The notes beneath the pieces were generated by a model, which saw only the letters and a list, made by a program, of their open reading frames with translations, did no database searches and was not told where the DNA came from. A program made the position numbers and the translations under genes. This document shows positions 5,884-7,241 of a stretch of DNA of 7,241 bases, piece by piece. The stretch comes from Verrucomicrobiota bacterium. Lineage in GTDB: Bacteria > Verrucomicrobiota > Verrucomicrobiia > Opitutales > Seribacteraceae. The stretch is from NCBI GenBank assembly GCA_014382645.1, contig JACNJI010000290.1, forward strand, positions 1 through 7,241, in the 5' to 3' direction. Each line of letters begins with the position of its first letter. Position 1 is the first letter of the stretch.

Positions 5884-6801
5884 ATGGAAATCATTTCCTA
5901 CCAAGGCATGGAAATTCGGCGCTGGGACGTTGGGCCCTCTACCTTTCTCGCCGCTCCCGAGCGTGGCGCTCGCCTCATGAACTGGCACGTCAACATGGGC
6001 GATGGTTCCGTTCGCGACGTCATTCACTGGCCCGAGAATGCCGACACTTCCCAATTCGCCAAGGTCCGCGGCGGCAATCCCATTCTTTTTCCCTTTGCCG
6101 GACGTTGCATTCGGGCGGGTGACCTCGACAAGTGGCTCGCCCCGGGTGGCGAGGTGCTGCCCATGCCTCAACACGGGTTTTCCCGTGACAGTCGCTTCAG
6201 CATTTCCTCGATCGATGACCATGGCTTTGCGGTCGACTTGATTCCCGACGAGCAAGCTAAAATCGCTTACCCCTTCGATTACAAGTTTTCCGTCGTTTAT
6301 CGTTTTTCGGAATTGTCCTTGCAGATCAGTTTGATTTTGGAAAACGAAATGCGGACCTCCATCCCTTGGGCGGCCGGACATCACTTTTATTTCCAGCTGC
6401 CATGGCGGCAGGGTCTATCCCGTTCCGATTACCAGTTGTCCATCCCCGCTTCCAAGGTAAGGCAATACAGGCAAGGTGGCCTCCTCGAGAAGGTCGATCC
6501 TCCAAAGGGTCCCGTGCCCTTTGACGACCCCGGCCTCGTCAACCGCATCCATTACGAGCTGAAGGAACCTTTCGCACTCTTTGGTCTCGGCAACGAGGAG
6601 GAACAAATCACCATTGCCGAAGTGGGCGGGGCCGAGGTTGGCTCACGTCTCACCTTCGTCTCCTGGACCGAGTCCGACGACAGTCCTTTCTACTGCGTCG
6701 AGCCTTGGATGGCCCCTCCCAACGCTCCCGAGCTCAAGGCCGCCCGCTTTGTCCCACCATCCGGACGCGACGAGTTTACCATTGAGGTGCAGTTGACCTA
6801 A
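5884..6801 (+). CDS. Aldose 1-epimerase-like protein (galactose mutarotase superfamily)
   Basis: A 305-residue cytoplasmic protein of the aldose-1-epimerase (GalM-like) beta-sandwich superfamily, which interconverts alpha and beta anomers of sugars. No signal peptide is seen. Family landmarks appear in order: RGARLMNW (28-35), GGNPILFPFAGR (63-74), MPQHGFSRDSRF (94-105) with candidate catalytic His97, YPFDYKFSVVYRF (129-141), GHHFYFQLP (165-173) where His167 aligns with the His of the usual HPYF motif, and YCVEPWMAPPNAP (270-282) with candidate base Glu273. The GHHFYF variant replaces the common proline with Phe. The length is normal. It is transcribed divergently from nfeD and is followed after 69 bases by an esterase-like gene, which suggests sugar metabolism downstream of polysaccharide breakdown. 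A hexose-phosphate mutarotase specificity cannot be excluded. Confidence 0.9.
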   Translation: MEIISYQGMEIRRWDVGPSTFLAAPERGARLMNWHVNMGDGSVRDVIHWPENADTSQFAKVRGGNPILFPFAGRCIRAGDLDKWLAPGGEVLPMPQHGFSRDSRFSISSIDDHGFAVDLIPDEQAKIAYPFDYKFSVVYRFSELSLQISLILENEMRTSIPWAAGHHFYFQLPWRQGLSRSDYQLSIPASKVRQYRQGGLLEKVDPPKGPVPFDDPGLVNRIHYELKEPFALFGLGNEEEQITIAEVGGAEVGSRLTFVSWTESDDSPFYCVEPWMAPPNAPELKAARFVPPSGRDEFTIEVQLT

Positions 6802-6870
6802 CCTTCCCCTCAATAGGTGTTCCAATCCATGTTGGTGAAGGCAACAAAGTAACCAACAACGAATCGTCCG
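6802..6870 (+). promoter_or_regulatory. Intergenic leader with overlapping alternative stems before the hydrolase gene
   Basis: TGTTGGT (6830-6836) can pair with ACCAACA (6852-6858). Its 5' half TGTTG can instead pair with CAACA (6842-6846), so the two stems exclude each other. A 7-codon frame (ATG at 6829, stop ending at 6852) overlaps them. There is no U-tract for an intrinsic terminator and no clear Shine-Dalgarno before the ATG at 6871. An attenuator-like role is possible but weakly supported. Confidence 0.2.
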
Positions 6871-7241
6871 ATGCTCCCGCCAATCTCCCGGTCCGATCGC
6901 CGCCGCTTCCTCAAGTCTTTTGCGGTTTATGCCGCGACAGGGTCGTCTTTGGGGGCGGTGGAGCAAAACAAATGGGAAAACATCGCTCCTTTCTTTGAGC
7001 CTCCAGAGGAATGGCGCGGCCAGTACGGGGACTATCGCTCACCACTAGTCTTCAAGGACGGCTCAAAGGTCGAGACTGCTGCGGACTGGGCTAGGCGGCG
7101 CCAGGAAATTCGCGCGGATTGGATGAGATTGATGGGGCCATGGCCGAAGTTGATCACGAACCCCGTCGTCCGGACGATCGAGGAAACTCGCCGCGAAACT
7201 TTTCTACAGATCAAAATCAATTTCAAATGCACGCCTACCGA
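6871..7241 (+). CDS. Tat-exported alpha/beta-hydrolase, acetylxylan esterase/dienelactone hydrolase-like (N-terminal part)
   Basis: An open frame of 123 codons plus two bases runs off the window end. The ATG at 6871 is preferred because an in-frame TAA lies 21 bases before it. The N-terminus has a twin-arginine signal, RRRFLK at residues 10-15, then a moderately hydrophobic stretch (FAVYAATGSSLGA), so folded export is likely. Beyond it, YRSPLVFKDGS (55-65), ADWARRRQEIRADW (71-84) and LMGPWPKL (87-94) match, from memory, the N-terminal region of acetylxylan esterase or dienelactone-hydrolase-type alpha/beta-hydrolases common in Planctomycetota and Verrucomicrobiota. The nucleophile elbow and the rest of the catalytic triad lie beyond the window, so activity cannot be judged. 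It probably deacylates plant or algal polysaccharides. It follows the epimerase in the same direction and may share its transcript. Confidence 0.75.
   Translation, partial: MLPPISRSDRRRFLKSFAVYAATGSSLGAVEQNKWENIAPFFEPPEEWRGQYGDYRSPLVFKDGSKVETAADWARRRQEIRADWMRLMGPWPKLITNPVVRTIEETRRETFLQIKINFKCTPT

Noticed and set aside
1..7241. Mobile element, CRISPR array, tRNA or toxin-antitoxin pair
   Set aside because: I looked for terminal repeats, regularly spaced direct repeats, cloverleaf-like segments and paired small genes and saw none. Nearly all bases are covered by recognisable genes.

Overview
The window looks like chromosomal DNA from a free-living bacterium of the Planctomycetota-Verrucomicrobiota-Chlamydiota group. 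My best guess is Verrucomicrobiota, Opitutia-like and probably marine. The grounds are an ASPIC/UnbV-VCBS protein, a secreted formylglycine sulfatase, a Tat-exported esterase-like protein, and a flotillin operon with two NfeD proteins and a tail protein of a type I associate with these phyla. Base composition and coding style look uniform. I see no IS element, tRNA, rRNA, CRISPR array or phage gene.

Layout. (1) Bases 1-696 (+) hold the C-terminal end of an FG-GAP/VCBS plus ASPIC/UnbV protein whose start lies outside the window. (2) Bases 710-5817 (-) hold a compact five-gene run. In transcription order these are nfeD (long, with a ClpP-like protease domain), a short NfeD (membrane segments plus OB fold), floA, a 191-residue single-pass protein with a disordered tail, and a secreted sulfatase. 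Gaps along the run are 6, 106, 40 and 3 bases. The sulfatase ends 13 bases from the end of the convergent ASPIC gene. (3) Bases 5818-5883 form a short divergent intergenic region with a small inverted repeat. (4) Bases 5884-6801 (+) encode a cytoplasmic aldose-1-epimerase-like protein behind the only strong Shine-Dalgarno in the window. (5) Bases 6871-7241 (+) are the start of a Tat-signal alpha/beta-hydrolase (acetylxylan-esterase/dienelactone-hydrolase-like) gene, cut by the window end.

How the genes fit together. The core is a membrane-microdomain module: FloA scaffold, NfeD protease partner, and a second NfeD with only the membrane and OB parts. The 191-residue protein just after floA has a membrane anchor, a long disordered linker and a short conserved-looking C-terminal segment. 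It is the most likely place for undescribed biology, perhaps an adaptor for the FloA scaffold. The sulfatase (3-base gap), epimerase and esterase-like protein fit a lifestyle of degrading sulfated or acetylated polysaccharides, but a functional link between them and the flotillin module is not shown by the sequence.
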